A stretch of DNA of 64,000 bases from Planococcaceae bacterium Storch 2/2-2 (lineage in GTDB: Bacteria > Bacillota > Bacilli > Bacillales_A > Planococcaceae), in NCBI GenBank assembly GCA_009740415.1, contig WOYE01000009.1, forward strand, positions 620,001 through 684,000, written 5' to 3'. Below, piece by piece: positions 16,255-24,816 of this stretch (the first letter of the stretch is position 1; each line of letters opens with the position of its first letter). A program made the translations under genes and the position numbers. The notes below the pieces were generated by a model, which saw only the letters and a list, made by a program, of their open reading frames with translations, was not told the DNA's origin and made no database searches.

Positions 16255-16599
16255 ATGAAACGTAGTGTGTGGTTACTGTTCGTTGTACTTGTTTTAGTAT
16301 TGACAGCTTGTGGAGATAGTAGTGGGTCGAGTAGTGAAACGATGACACCGGATTACACGACGGCGTCGTTTGAGGAGGCGCTGAATGCAGGAGAAGATCT
16401 GACAGGAAAGACGGTCTTAGTAGAAATTGAAGAACCCATTCCTGACAGTGCATTCGGCTATAACTTAGTTGCTGGTGAACATTTGAATTTCGTATCCGAT
16501 ACACATCCTAGAAAAGAAGCAGGCGACAAAATGATCGTCGAAGTGAAAGAAGTTCAAAGCTTACTCGGTTCGTACATTATTTCTTACGAAGAAAAGTAA
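16255..16599 (+). CDS. Small lipoprotein
   Basis: A 114-residue protein with signal peptide and lipobox L-T-A-C at about residues 16-19, a short Ser/Gly linker, then a compact beta-rich domain of about 80 residues (DLTGKTVLVEIEEPIP ... GDKMIVEVKEVQSLLGSYII) that resembles small OB-like folds. That is pattern-based only. It has a good ribosome binding site (GAAGGAGAG) and its own terminator. No partner gene. Confidence 0.75.
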   Translation: MKRSVWLLFVVLVLVLTACGDSSGSSSETMTPDYTTASFEEALNAGEDLTGKTVLVEIEEPIPDSAFGYNLVAGEHLNFVSDTHPRKEAGDKMIVEVKEVQSLLGSYIISYEEK

Positions 16600-16603
16600 A
16601 TCA

Positions 16604-16637
16604 ACAAGAGCGATGGTTCAACCCACCGCTCTTGTTT
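16604..16637. terminator. Bidirectional terminator between convergent genes
   Basis: CAAGAGCG / CGCTCTTG arms are followed by TTTG. The hairpin sits between the lipoprotein gene (plus) and the coiled-coil gene (minus). Confidence 0.75.
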
Positions 16638-16640
16638 GAG

Positions 16641-17423
16641 TCATTGATAAGCTGTAATTTTTTCAGTAATGGCGACGGCAGCGGGTCCGACTCCTGCCAT
16701 TAATTCGGTCGCTCTTTCAATGTCCGCTACGTTATGTTGATCGACCCCGTTCGCAAACAGTTCTGTAATCTCGATCATGTCCGATCCGAGCGCATGTGCA
16801 TCTTGTACGACTTCTTGTACTTCAGGGTGAGGAGAGGTCGTCGAGACTTCGGTAAAGGACTCTCCTGCTTTTTGCAGAAGTACGAGGTTGGCCGCCATTC
16901 CGAGGATCCAATCATCGGTTTGCATCACAAATGGGTTGTTCCCTGCTTGTGTGGCATAGTCTCCGATTCCTAACATCGCGTCAGAAGCGAGGCCAGCTGG
17001 TTCAGCAAGCTGTCCTGATAATTGAACCATCCCTTCTTGCATCGATTCTTTCGGTTCAGACTTCGGCTGTGGCGCTGGCGCATCTACTGGTACGACATCC
17101 GCTGTTTCTTTCTCGGCACTCTTTTGCTTTTCCTCTTTCTCTCGTTTGAATTGCTCTTCTTTCTTCGCAAGCTCTTTTTCTTTTTTCTCTAACTCTTTTT
17201 CCTTTTGAGCGACTTCTTCTTGTTGTTTCTGTTCTTCCACGGCTTGTTCGTCCTTTTCAACAGGCTTTGTTTCGTCGTCTGAAAATAAATTGATGACAAA
17301 AACGAAAGCGAACAATCCAACCCAAAACTTCCACTTCTTCCAAAACGGTTTCTTCTTTTGGGGGGCTTGTCCAGGTGGCGGAGGTGGCATCGTCGTCATG
17401 CGGTTCGTTTGATCATTGTTCAT
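16641..17423 (-). CDS. Membrane-anchored coiled-coil protein of unknown function
   Basis: A 260-residue protein with a short Pro-rich cytoplasmic N-terminus (PPPPPGQAP), a basic patch KKKPFWKKWKFW, one membrane helix (about residues 32-47), a charged Lys/Glu coiled coil (about 55-105), a Pro/Glu linker, and a C-terminal helical domain of about 130 residues with no family I recognise. The plan (Pro-rich N-terminus, membrane, coiled coil, small extracellular domain) matches the Excalibur protein at 13070, so the two may be related in role. The ATG at 17423 follows GAGGATGA. Confidence 0.75.
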   Translation of the reverse strand: MNNDQTNRMTTMPPPPPGQAPQKKKPFWKKWKFWVGLFAFVFVINLFSDDETKPVEKDEQAVEEQKQQEEVAQKEKELEKKEKELAKKEEQFKREKEEKQKSAEKETADVVPVDAPAPQPKSEPKESMQEGMVQLSGQLAEPAGLASDAMLGIGDYATQAGNNPFVMQTDDWILGMAANLVLLQKAGESFTEVSTTSPHPEVQEVVQDAHALGSDMIEITELFANGVDQHNVADIERATELMAGVGPAAVAITEKITAYQ

Positions 17424-17649
17424 AGGTCATTCATCCTCTCATCATAACTAGCAACCAATGTACCATATATCGGTAATAATACAAATAGGTGGTTGTTAGG
17501 CGAATGAGTGTTTATTCATTCTGGAGGAAAACTATGAAAAGAAATGACGAAAGAACGGGTGAAAAGAAATAAAAATGATATAAATTTAATATAGGAACCG
17601 AATAAAAAATTGATGATTTATACGCTCCATGAGTCATCAGTTCGAAGGT

Positions 17650-19806
17650 TTACTTTTGTTTTCGTATTTCTTGGTCTACCGACTGAATGAAGTAGTGGTA
17701 TTCGTACATGTAATACATCCTTAAAAACGGAGACGTCTCCCAAACGTGTTGCAAAAATTCATTCTCTTCCGAGCGTCTCATATCTTGCGTCAAAATGTCG
17801 CGTGCGACCGCTTCGATTGGAATCGATGCTCGTTCAGAGAATGGATAAAAGATAGGAGCTTCTCCTGTCATCGCGACGTAACGTACGATGTTTCGAATAT
17901 CTTTTGGGTGAGGCGGTGGCAAATATTCTTGATCAGGAAACGCTTCACTTTCGACCGCATGGACAAGTTGTGTAATCGCTTCGAACGAAGGATCGTGTTC
18001 GCGGAATGGCTCGGCAAGGGGCATCACCTTTTCAATAAGCTGCTGGTAGCCGGAAGCGGTCTGTTCAAAGACGAGCACTTCGCAATGTTCAGTCGCATCG
18101 TCTCCTTCACCTGTAGGTAGTAACAAATCGAACGAATAGACACCGAGTGGCACAGATTGAGAAAACGGAATGTCGTGCATCCACCCGTCGACACCGAGCG
18201 ATAATTGGTGAGCGAGCGTTTGAATCATTCGACTGGCGATCCATTCGGTCTCTCGGCTTGATTGTTGCGGTGTTCGTTCGTCCGTTGGAAGAGGCGGTGC
18301 AATCATCAAGTGGCGCGGATTTTCCCAGCTGATTTGATCCGTCCATTGGTCGGTAAAGTTGACGATGTAGGCTGTTGCTGTTCCACCGGATGCTTTACCA
18401 CGCAGCGCACGACCGATCATTTGCGTCATTAAAATTTTTGAAGTAGTCGGTCGCGTGAGAAAGACCGTCTGTACATTCGGTAAATCGGTCCCTTCTGTCA
18501 ACATATTGACGTTAATGAGCACATCGAGTGCGCCGCGACGAAATTGTTCGATCGGCTCTTCTTGTTGTTCGTGTGATGGTTCGAACCGTTCACCTGAAAT
18601 GACATAGTTGGAGCGAATGCCACGCCGGGAAAAAGCGGCATGTAAACTAATGGCATGCAAGCGGTTCAAGGCGAAAACGAGAGTCGGCCCGTATTGGTCC
18701 TGGCGGTCCATGTAATGTTGTACGATCACTGCATTTCGTTCTTGATGTTCTTGAAGTGCTGTTATAATTTCGCTCGGCAGTTGATCAAAGGCTTGTATGG
18801 AGTGGACCGTTTGAGAAGAAAGCGCTTGATCGAATGCCACGTAAGTCGGTACGTCAACAAAGTGAGGATCCGATAAAATGCCTCGCGTAATAAGTTGTTT
18901 CAAGTGGACACTGTATAAAATATCGTCTGTAAAAATTGACCGCATGGCACCTTTTTCATCCTCAGCCGTTCGAAAAGGAGTGGCGGTGAGACCGAGTAAA
19001 GTCGTTTCATACCGATGGCATGCATAGTCGATGATGCGACGGTACGTCTGAGCCGGCGCGTGGTGTGCTTCATCGATGACACAAAAAATACGTTGCTTAG
19101 GATCGGTCGAAAGCCATTCATCGAGAACTGCAAGATGATGAATCATTTGGTCCTTACTAGCGATCACGACGTCATCGGTCGGACGCAATGCATCGGGAGT
19201 GTCGTGTTTCCCGGAAAGGATACGATACGTGAAAGACGATCGGTGAGGCAACACGGCATCGGTCGCATGCTGCTCGAACGTCCGAAACGCTTGATCGAGA
19301 AGCTCGTGTCGATGTGCCATCCAAAGCACTTTATGCCCTTGATTGATCGCTTGGTCAAATAAAAAGCGTACTGCTGTATACGTCTTCCCGCCACCTGTTG
19401 GTAACACGAGCAAGCCTCGGAAATTCGGTCGAGATTGAAACGCACGTCGTAACTCATGGACCGCCTCTTTCTGATGAGGATAAAGCGGATCAGGATTTTC
19501 CTTTTTGACGACGACTGCACCCGAAAAATCGGTCTGAACAGCCGGAGTCGGAGTACAAGCAGCTAATGAAAAGGTAACGGACGCATCGATTGAGAGTCGA
19601 TCGAGCGCGAGATCAGACGGGTGATGAAAAACGATACCGCGCACATCCAATTCGTGTTCAAGCGCTCGCAAATGCGCTTTGAACGGCTTTTTCAAATAGT
19701 TACGCAACGACCGAATTTTCGAACGCGACGTCCCGTGCTGCTCCACACGCTCTACAATAATATCTGCAAACCGCTCCACACGTTTCATAACGACAGAAGA
19801 ACTCAT
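17650..19806 (-). CDS. Superfamily II DNA/RNA helicase (ResIII/UvrB-like)
   Basis: This 718-residue protein has the full SF2 motor: Q-like LYPHQKEAV, motif I PTGGGKT (about residues 136-142), motif II DEAH (VIDEAHHAPA), motif III GLTATPFR, motif V ...NMLTEGTDLPNVQTVFLTRP and motif VI MIGRALRG. A 100-residue N-terminal domain and a C-terminal region of about 200 residues carry no motif I can identify; no nuclease motif is seen. The start at 19806 is spaced from GAGAGA; an in-frame GTG at 19815 is too close. It is transcribed divergently from the DUF262-DUF1524 gene, 225 bases apart, next to a CRISPR array, which suggests but does not prove a defence role. Confidence 0.8.
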   Translation of the reverse strand: MSSSVVMKRVERFADIIVERVEQHGTSRSKIRSLRNYLKKPFKAHLRALEHELDVRGIVFHHPSDLALDRLSIDASVTFSLAACTPTPAVQTDFSGAVVVKKENPDPLYPHQKEAVHELRRAFQSRPNFRGLLVLPTGGGKTYTAVRFLFDQAINQGHKVLWMAHRHELLDQAFRTFEQHATDAVLPHRSSFTYRILSGKHDTPDALRPTDDVVIASKDQMIHHLAVLDEWLSTDPKQRIFCVIDEAHHAPAQTYRRIIDYACHRYETTLLGLTATPFRTAEDEKGAMRSIFTDDILYSVHLKQLITRGILSDPHFVDVPTYVAFDQALSSQTVHSIQAFDQLPSEIITALQEHQERNAVIVQHYMDRQDQYGPTLVFALNRLHAISLHAAFSRRGIRSNYVISGERFEPSHEQQEEPIEQFRRGALDVLINVNMLTEGTDLPNVQTVFLTRPTTSKILMTQMIGRALRGKASGGTATAYIVNFTDQWTDQISWENPRHLMIAPPLPTDERTPQQSSRETEWIASRMIQTLAHQLSLGVDGWMHDIPFSQSVPLGVYSFDLLLPTGEGDDATEHCEVLVFEQTASGYQQLIEKVMPLAEPFREHDPSFEAITQLVHAVESEAFPDQEYLPPPHPKDIRNIVRYVAMTGEAPIFYPFSERASIPIEAVARDILTQDMRRSEENEFLQHVWETSPFLRMYYMYEYHYFIQSVDQEIRKQK

Positions 19807-20030
19807 TCCAATCACATCTCTCTCTACTAAGCTTCATAGTCAAAATCTCACTTTACATTATACGCGACGAAAGAAAGTAGGTGAAGGAAGGAATCCGCTT
19901 GAACAATGTTGTGTCGATTCATTAAAAATGGTACAAAATGATACATTCCTCCTTTTTTTAATAAGTTATCATTGATCGGAGCAATGTTTGTCAGTTAGGA
20001 TCTATATAGGGGTAAAAAGGAGTAGATACC

Positions 20031-21731
20031 ATGGAGAACTTATTGAAGGCAGACAGCATTACGGTAAAAAAATATTTGAACGTAGTAGACGGGCGATTTC
20101 GCATCCCATTTACACAACGCCCGTACGAATGGACGAAGAAGCAAGTGAGTCGGTTATTTTATGATGCGATGAGTGTAGCGGAAGACAAAGATCATCAACA
20201 CATTTTAAACTTCGTTACTATTTTCAAGGAAGAAGTGGATGGACAGTCGTATCGTAATATTTATGACGGTCAACAACGTACAGTGACTTTATTTTTGCTC
20301 GTTGCAGCTTTTGCTGACATTATTGATCAAATGGAAGGTACGGAAGGTTCTGCATCTAAAATCCGTTCAGATTTTTTACGTGAAGAAAGTTGGGAAGTTG
20401 ATAAACAAGAAGAGCCTAACTTAGTGTTTGATAATGAGGATACGACGAAGTTTTTTGAACGGTATGTCATCGAGCGTGAAGATTTAGAAGATTTTCCGGT
20501 AACCGATCATGAAAAACATATTAAACAAAATTACGATTGGATTTCGAAAGAACTTCAAGAATACATAGCAGATAACGAGCTCGATGTGAACGATGTACGT
20601 CGTTATTTATCTCAAATTTTAAATAACATGCACATTATTGTGCTACAAACGATCAATGAAGAAGTTGCGAATCAAATGTTTGAGACACTAAACAATACTG
20701 GTAAAAAATTGGCCAACTTTTACGTTCTAAAAAACAATTGCGTCAAAGTAATCGGAGAAGAGAAAACAGCGAAGTATTGGGAAGAAATTGAACAAAATAC
20801 CGACGGGTTAAATAAAAATCAGTTTTTCACTCAATTTGTATCTCTGTACAACGGAAAGACGAGCAATGCAAAAACGATCGAGGTGCTTGAATCAAAAGGC
20901 CACTTTGACACGCCAGCAGCGGTGGAGGAAATGTTAAAAGAAATGGTTCATGCTTCGTTCGTGTTTCTTACATTGCATCAACCGGCCCAACGTCGCAGTC
21001 AAGTAAAAGGAGAAAGTATCAGTGAGCAGGAACGTTTCAGTGAACTGGTAGAAGCAATCCAGTTGTTTAAAGCGACGCAATACCGTCCAGTCATTATGGC
21101 GATGGAAGTAACGAAATCATATGATTTAGTACAAATAAATGATGTGCTCGATGCTATTTTGAACTTGCAAATTAGGAATTTCTTCATTGGTGAGCGTAAA
21201 AACAATACGGTAGAAGTGTTTTTCCCACAGGTTGCTAAAGAAATTAAGACGGAAATGTACGAAGTAGAAAACATTATTCGTCAGATTAAGGAAAAAACCC
21301 TTTCCGATCAAGCGGTGAAAGCGGCTCTAGAAGAAAAGGTATTTAAAAAGGCAGAAATGAAAGGCATTCGTTACTTGCTTCAAAAAATGTATGCTTATGA
21401 AAACAACGGCGAAATTTTAATCAATGATAACTCGATGCATGTGAACTTAGAGCATATTTTACCTCAAAATCCTAAAGAAGATAGTGCGTGGAATGATCTT
21501 TTCATAAAAGAAGATCGTGCACACTACGTAGGGAATTTAGGAAATATGACTTTAATTTTGAGTAAAGCGAACTCTTCTATTGGCAATAAAGAGTTTAATG
21601 AGAAAAAAGAAATTTTAGCACAAAGCCAAATTCCACAAAACCAAGAAATTGCGAAAAATAACAATTGGACACCAGACACGATCGAAAAACGTTTGAAAGT
21701 GTTGGCAAATAGTCTAGTTAAAGTATTTTAA
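20031..21731 (+). CDS. DUF262-DUF1524 protein (GmrSD-like restriction nuclease)
   Basis: A 566-residue protein with both halves of the GmrSD architecture fused. The N-terminal DUF262 (ParB/sulfiredoxin-like NTPase) domain has the diagnostic IYDGQQR (residues 77-83) after RIPFTQRPYEW. The C-terminal DUF1524 domain has an HNH-type core: LEHILPQNP (His at about 475), then VGNLGNMTLIL and the Asn that follows. Characterised relatives (GmrSD, SspE, BrxU) restrict modified or phosphorothioated phage DNA using NTPs. ATG at 20031 with AAAAGGAG. AT-rich compared with the backbone. It is followed by element copy C and then by the CRISPR array. Target modification is unknown. Confidence 0.88.
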   Translation: MENLLKADSITVKKYLNVVDGRFRIPFTQRPYEWTKKQVSRLFYDAMSVAEDKDHQHILNFVTIFKEEVDGQSYRNIYDGQQRTVTLFLLVAAFADIIDQMEGTEGSASKIRSDFLREESWEVDKQEEPNLVFDNEDTTKFFERYVIEREDLEDFPVTDHEKHIKQNYDWISKELQEYIADNELDVNDVRRYLSQILNNMHIIVLQTINEEVANQMFETLNNTGKKLANFYVLKNNCVKVIGEEKTAKYWEEIEQNTDGLNKNQFFTQFVSLYNGKTSNAKTIEVLESKGHFDTPAAVEEMLKEMVHASFVFLTLHQPAQRRSQVKGESISEQERFSELVEAIQLFKATQYRPVIMAMEVTKSYDLVQINDVLDAILNLQIRNFFIGERKNNTVEVFFPQVAKEIKTEMYEVENIIRQIKEKTLSDQAVKAALEEKVFKKAEMKGIRYLLQKMYAYENNGEILINDNSMHVNLEHILPQNPKEDSAWNDLFIKEDRAHYVGNLGNMTLILSKANSSIGNKEFNEKKEILAQSQIPQNQEIAKNNNWTPDTIEKRLKVLANSLVKVF

Positions 21732-21744
21732 AACGTAAAGCCAA

Positions 21745-21818
21745 TCGTGCGAACCTGAAGTGCCCATGAAAACCCCGGGACCTTCGCACAAAAAACTACC
21801 TACTTTATGAAGTAAAAG
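21745..21818 (+). repeat. Dispersed conserved element, copy C
   Basis: This copy starts 14 bases after the DUF262 stop codon. It is near-identical to copy A from TCGTGCGAAC through CCCCGGGACCTTCGC and keeps TTTATGAAG at the same spacing. GTGCGAA and TTCGCAC form a perfect 7-bp inverted repeat around a 30-nt centre. About 85 bases further right the CRISPR array begins. Confidence 0.7.
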
Positions 21819-21836
21819 TGAACTATTTAGCCTGAC

Positions 21837-21864
21837 TTGACGAAAGAGAAAAAATTATTACAAT
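21837..21864 (+). promoter_or_regulatory. Leader promoter of the CRISPR array
   Basis: TTGACG (21837-21842), a 16-nt spacer and TACAAT (21859-21864) read into the array, with a predicted start about 32 bases before repeat 1. The AT-rich leader and the GAAAT 3' ends of the repeats agree on left-to-right transcription. Confidence 0.65.
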
Positions 21865-21902
21865 ATGTAGTAAGCGATCCGTTCGGAACACAACGCATCG
21901 CC

Positions 21903-22470
21903 GTCTCCCTCTGTATAGAGGGAGTGGATTGAAATTTCTTCCATCTTCACGTTATGGCGATATTGCTCGTCTCCCTCTGTATAGAGGGAGTGGATTGAAA
22001 TCTCAACAAAATTATTTACATATTGGCAATGTTTTGTCTCCCTCTGTATAGAGGGAGTGGATTGAAATAGTAATCATAAAAGGAGAGATTCAGATGAAAC
22101 AAGTCTCCCTCTGTATAGAGGGAGTGGATTGAAATCACACTAGCCAAAAGTGACCTACCGATATAACGATGTCTCCCTCTGTATAGAGGGAGTGGATTGA
22201 AATTTTTCGAAGCTCTTGTAAGGCCTTTTGAATTTTGTCTCCCTCTGTATAGAGGGAGTGGATTGAAATTTCAACATCTTAACAAAACGACTATCAGCAC
22301 CAGTCTCCCTCTGTATAGAGGGAGTGGATTGAAATTTGTTTAGGTGCTCGATAATCATACCCGAAAGGTGGTCTCCCTCTGTATAGAGGGAGTGGATTGA
22401 AATTTAATCGGTTATGCGCAAATGAAGGACTTTGCCTGTCTCCCTCTGTATAGAGGGAGTGGATTGAAAT
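21903..22470 (+). CRISPR. CRISPR array, 9 repeats and 8 spacers, type I-C-like repeat
   Basis: Nine apparently identical 33-bp repeats begin at 21903, 21969, 22036, 22103, 22171, 22237, 22303, 22371 and 22438. Each starts GTCTCCCTCTGTATAG and ends GTGGATTGAAAT, with an internal palindrome CTCCCTCT / AGAGGGAG. Spacers are 33-35 bp and all different. The stem and the GTGGATTGAAAT end are typical of type I-C repeats. No cas gene occurs on either side within the window, so the array must use Cas proteins encoded elsewhere or be inactive. The last repeat is undegenerate. A strong terminator follows 40 bases downstream. Confidence 0.97.
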
Positions 22471-22509
22471 AAAAAGGCGTTACTTTTAACGTTAACTCCT
22501 GCATTAAAT

Positions 22510-22551
22510 AAAAAGAAGCTGAACAATTAAACGATGTTCAGCTTCTTTTTT
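22510..22551 (+). terminator. Terminator of the CRISPR array transcript
   Basis: A long stem AAGAAGCTGAACA / TGTTCAGCTTCTT ends in T6. No protein gene precedes it, so it most likely ends the pre-crRNA. Confidence 0.8.
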
Positions 22552-22720
22552 AGTTTATTATCCGTATTAGATTTTCTTTAAAACAATAAAACAAGTATCC
22601 AACGAAAAACGTTCTTTCTGTCATTGTGCGACTTTCTTTCACTATCGGATCATCCTACGGTTGAGGGACACGTTTCGTTTAAGTGAAAAACGGTGAAAGA
22701 GAAGGAAAAGGGGTGGTCGT

Positions 22721-22831
22721 ATGAAAGAGGAGCAAACGACGAATCGGTTGTTGTTTGGCATTTTAGGTGGAATCTTTTTGTTTGTGCTCGTTGTACTCGT
22801 TTGGATTTTTGCAACGTCGAGTGGGATGTAA
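22721..22831 (+). CDS. 36-residue single-helix membrane microprotein
   Basis: The protein has a polar N-terminus (MKEEQTTNRLL), then one hydrophobic helix rich in Gly/Leu/Val ending near the C-terminus. AAGGGGTGG lies at a proper distance before the ATG at 22721. A second, similar microprotein gene follows 18 bases downstream with its own ribosome binding site and both share one terminator, which supports coding. Function unknown. Confidence 0.6.
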   Translation: MKEEQTTNRLLFGILGGIFLFVLVVLVWIFATSSGM

Positions 22832-22849
22832 CGTAAAGGAGGAGAGGCG

Positions 22850-22963
22850 ATGGAGAAGAAGCCCGAGCGTGGACGGTGGAAGCGGGTTGGTTTTGTCGTC
22901 GTCGGTGTTCTCGCCGCTTGGCTCGTTATGGGGTTGATCATATGGAGCGGGTTTCGCTCATAA
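22850..22963 (+). CDS. 37-residue single-helix membrane microprotein
   Basis: MEKKPERGRWKR (strongly basic) is followed by one hydrophobic helix and a short FRS tail. AAAGGAGGAG precedes the ATG at 22850, one of the best ribosome binding sites in the region. It forms a two-gene unit with the preceding microprotein and ends at a strong hairpin terminator. Confidence 0.65.
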   Translation: MEKKPERGRWKRVGFVVVGVLAAWLVMGLIIWSGFRS

Positions 22964-22965
22964 TA

Positions 22966-22996
22966 AAAAAACGCAACCGTCTTGGCTGCGTTTTTT
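22966..22996. terminator. Bidirectional terminator
   Basis: AACGCAACC / (T)GGCTGCGTT arms with T-runs on both strands lie between the microprotein pair (plus) and the secreted protein gene (minus). Confidence 0.8.
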
Positions 22997-23007
22997 CGTC
23001 TTTTGAA

Positions 23008-24621
23008 TTATTGTGAAGCGATCGTAAATGTTCGTTTGATCTTTTGGTCGAGTGGCGTACCGTCTTCCGCTGCAAGTTCGCGTACCCATAACGTGTACGT
23101 TTCACCTGGTGTGTAATGTGCGTTGTTGATCACTTGGATCGTCGACGATCCATTGTGTCGATCGATGACGTACAAGGTCGGAACGATTCGTCCCTTAGCA
23201 TCCGTGACGAAAATGTTTTTCTGTTCGACGTATTCGTATGAGACGTCGCCATTGACCGTAATGGCCCACGTTTTATCCGGTGCGACTGGCTGCGGATGTA
23301 CTTGTTCCAAAAAGGTGTCTCCATCTTTCGGTTCGTTCGTTTTGACGTACGTCGACCAGTTCAACGTCCGGCCTAAAAATGACGTTTGGAACGTCGCTCG
23401 TCCAGTGCCGCGCGTTCGGAGGATTCCCTTTTCAATTTGTGCGACTCGGTAGTCTTGGGTCGTCCAGTTTAATTGAGAGAGGTCGACCGGTTCTGACGTA
23501 CCATTTGAGAGAATGAGTCGCCCGAACAATGGATAGTCGTTGCCAACGAAATGGTCCGATTCGATTGTATACGTGTCGATATCGACCAATCGCGTTCGTT
23601 TTTGTAAATCTGATATATCGTATTGAGAAATTTGATATCTCTCTCCAAGTAATAAGCGATCATCCGACATTTGGATGAAATGTTTAGAGCTTTGTTGTAA
23701 AGTCGTATCGCTATCCAGGAGGTCCAAATCGATCAATGTCGAATACGAGACATCGAGATGGAGTAAAAATCGTCCTGACGGGTCAAGTGCAATCGTATCC
23801 GGTCGAGAATGTCGGAACTTTTTTTCAATCGTATACGGGATGGTGCTTGTATGAGGGAGCAAGCTAATATAACCTTCTGATGCAATGATGAGTCGATCAT
23901 TCTGTGCGTCATAAATCGTTCGAAGGGAGAGCGCGTTAGGGACAGGTGCCCGTTTTCGTTCGACGAAAGAAAATGTGTCAAAATCATAATAAAACGCTTC
24001 AGCACGCGCTTGGACGCCGTGATCGACGAGGTGGACGCTAATGAGTTGTTGATGGTTTTCATCATAAGTCCAATCGTTCCAGCCCCGTTGTTTTGGCAAT
24101 GGGCGTACGAAGTGTGCTTTATTGTTCTCAATCGTGTAAAAATCGAGTTGCTCCCGTCGTGAGACGATGAACCCTTTTTGGTCGGGGATCCATGTGAGCG
24201 ACTGGTAGTAGTCGATATCTCGTTGGAGGACGTGATACGTTTGAGTCGAAAGGGTGTATTCGAGGATATCGATCGTTCCGTTGTATTGCGCATTTCGGAC
24301 AGCGATGAGGACGGTGTCTTCATCTTTTTTTACTACGTCTTTTACCTCGTGATAACCTTCTAAATCATATGTATAGACATGTTCTAATGTGTCGCGGTCA
24401 ATGAATATCAGTTGACCTTCTTCTGTTCCGGTGAGGATGAGTGCGTCATCCTTCACAACGATAGGAGACGCTGAAAACTTCGGGACATCGGCGTGATGGA
24501 CGAGTGGAAGGTCGATGTCCGGCGCCAGTGTGCTTGCCGAGGCGGTCGAAATAGTAGCCTGGATCGTGAGCGCTAACAAACAAACGATCCACCCGACCGA
24601 TCGGGTGATGCGGTTCTTCAT
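23008..24621 (-). CDS. Secreted beta-propeller-like protein with a C-terminal Ig-like (SbsA-type) domain
   Basis: A 537-residue protein with a signal peptide (to about residue 29, A-S-A-S). Residues 40-340 show repeated strand patterns with DRDTLEHVYTY- and DPSGRFLLHLD-like blades, as in WD/YVTN-type propellers. A bacterial Ig-like segment follows (about 350-420), then an SbsA-type Ig-like domain at the end (DKTWAITVNGDVSYE ... PGETYTLWVRELAAEDGTPL). It is probably a surface or exported binding protein; no catalytic motif and no wall anchor are seen. The minus-strand leader has TCCTTTATGATGAA, also seen before 12762. Confidence 0.75.
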   Translation of the reverse strand: MKNRITRSVGWIVCLLALTIQATISTASASTLAPDIDLPLVHHADVPKFSASPIVVKDDALILTGTEEGQLIFIDRDTLEHVYTYDLEGYHEVKDVVKKDEDTVLIAVRNAQYNGTIDILEYTLSTQTYHVLQRDIDYYQSLTWIPDQKGFIVSRREQLDFYTIENNKAHFVRPLPKQRGWNDWTYDENHQQLISVHLVDHGVQARAEAFYYDFDTFSFVERKRAPVPNALSLRTIYDAQNDRLIIASEGYISLLPHTSTIPYTIEKKFRHSRPDTIALDPSGRFLLHLDVSYSTLIDLDLLDSDTTLQQSSKHFIQMSDDRLLLGERYQISQYDISDLQKRTRLVDIDTYTIESDHFVGNDYPLFGRLILSNGTSEPVDLSQLNWTTQDYRVAQIEKGILRTRGTGRATFQTSFLGRTLNWSTYVKTNEPKDGDTFLEQVHPQPVAPDKTWAITVNGDVSYEYVEQKNIFVTDAKGRIVPTLYVIDRHNGSSTIQVINNAHYTPGETYTLWVRELAAEDGTPLDQKIKRTFTIASQ

Positions 24622-24816
24622 GGAAACACTCCTTTAGTTTATTATTTGTACCAAATTCATCATAAAGGAGTGTATGATTGGTAACAATAGGTTGAAAGAA
24701 CTTGATTTTTCCATTTCGAAAAGATGAACTTTTTTCGATGACAGACGTACTATGTAGTACAATCCATCATTTTTACGTGGAATGAAGTACGTAAAAGTGA
24801 ACGAGGAGGAAGAAAT

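Noticed and set aside
22155-22358. Minus-strand ORF of 67 residues with a threefold repeated peptide motif
   Set aside because: It lies entirely within the CRISPR array; the peptide repeat is the CRISPR repeat read in one frame.
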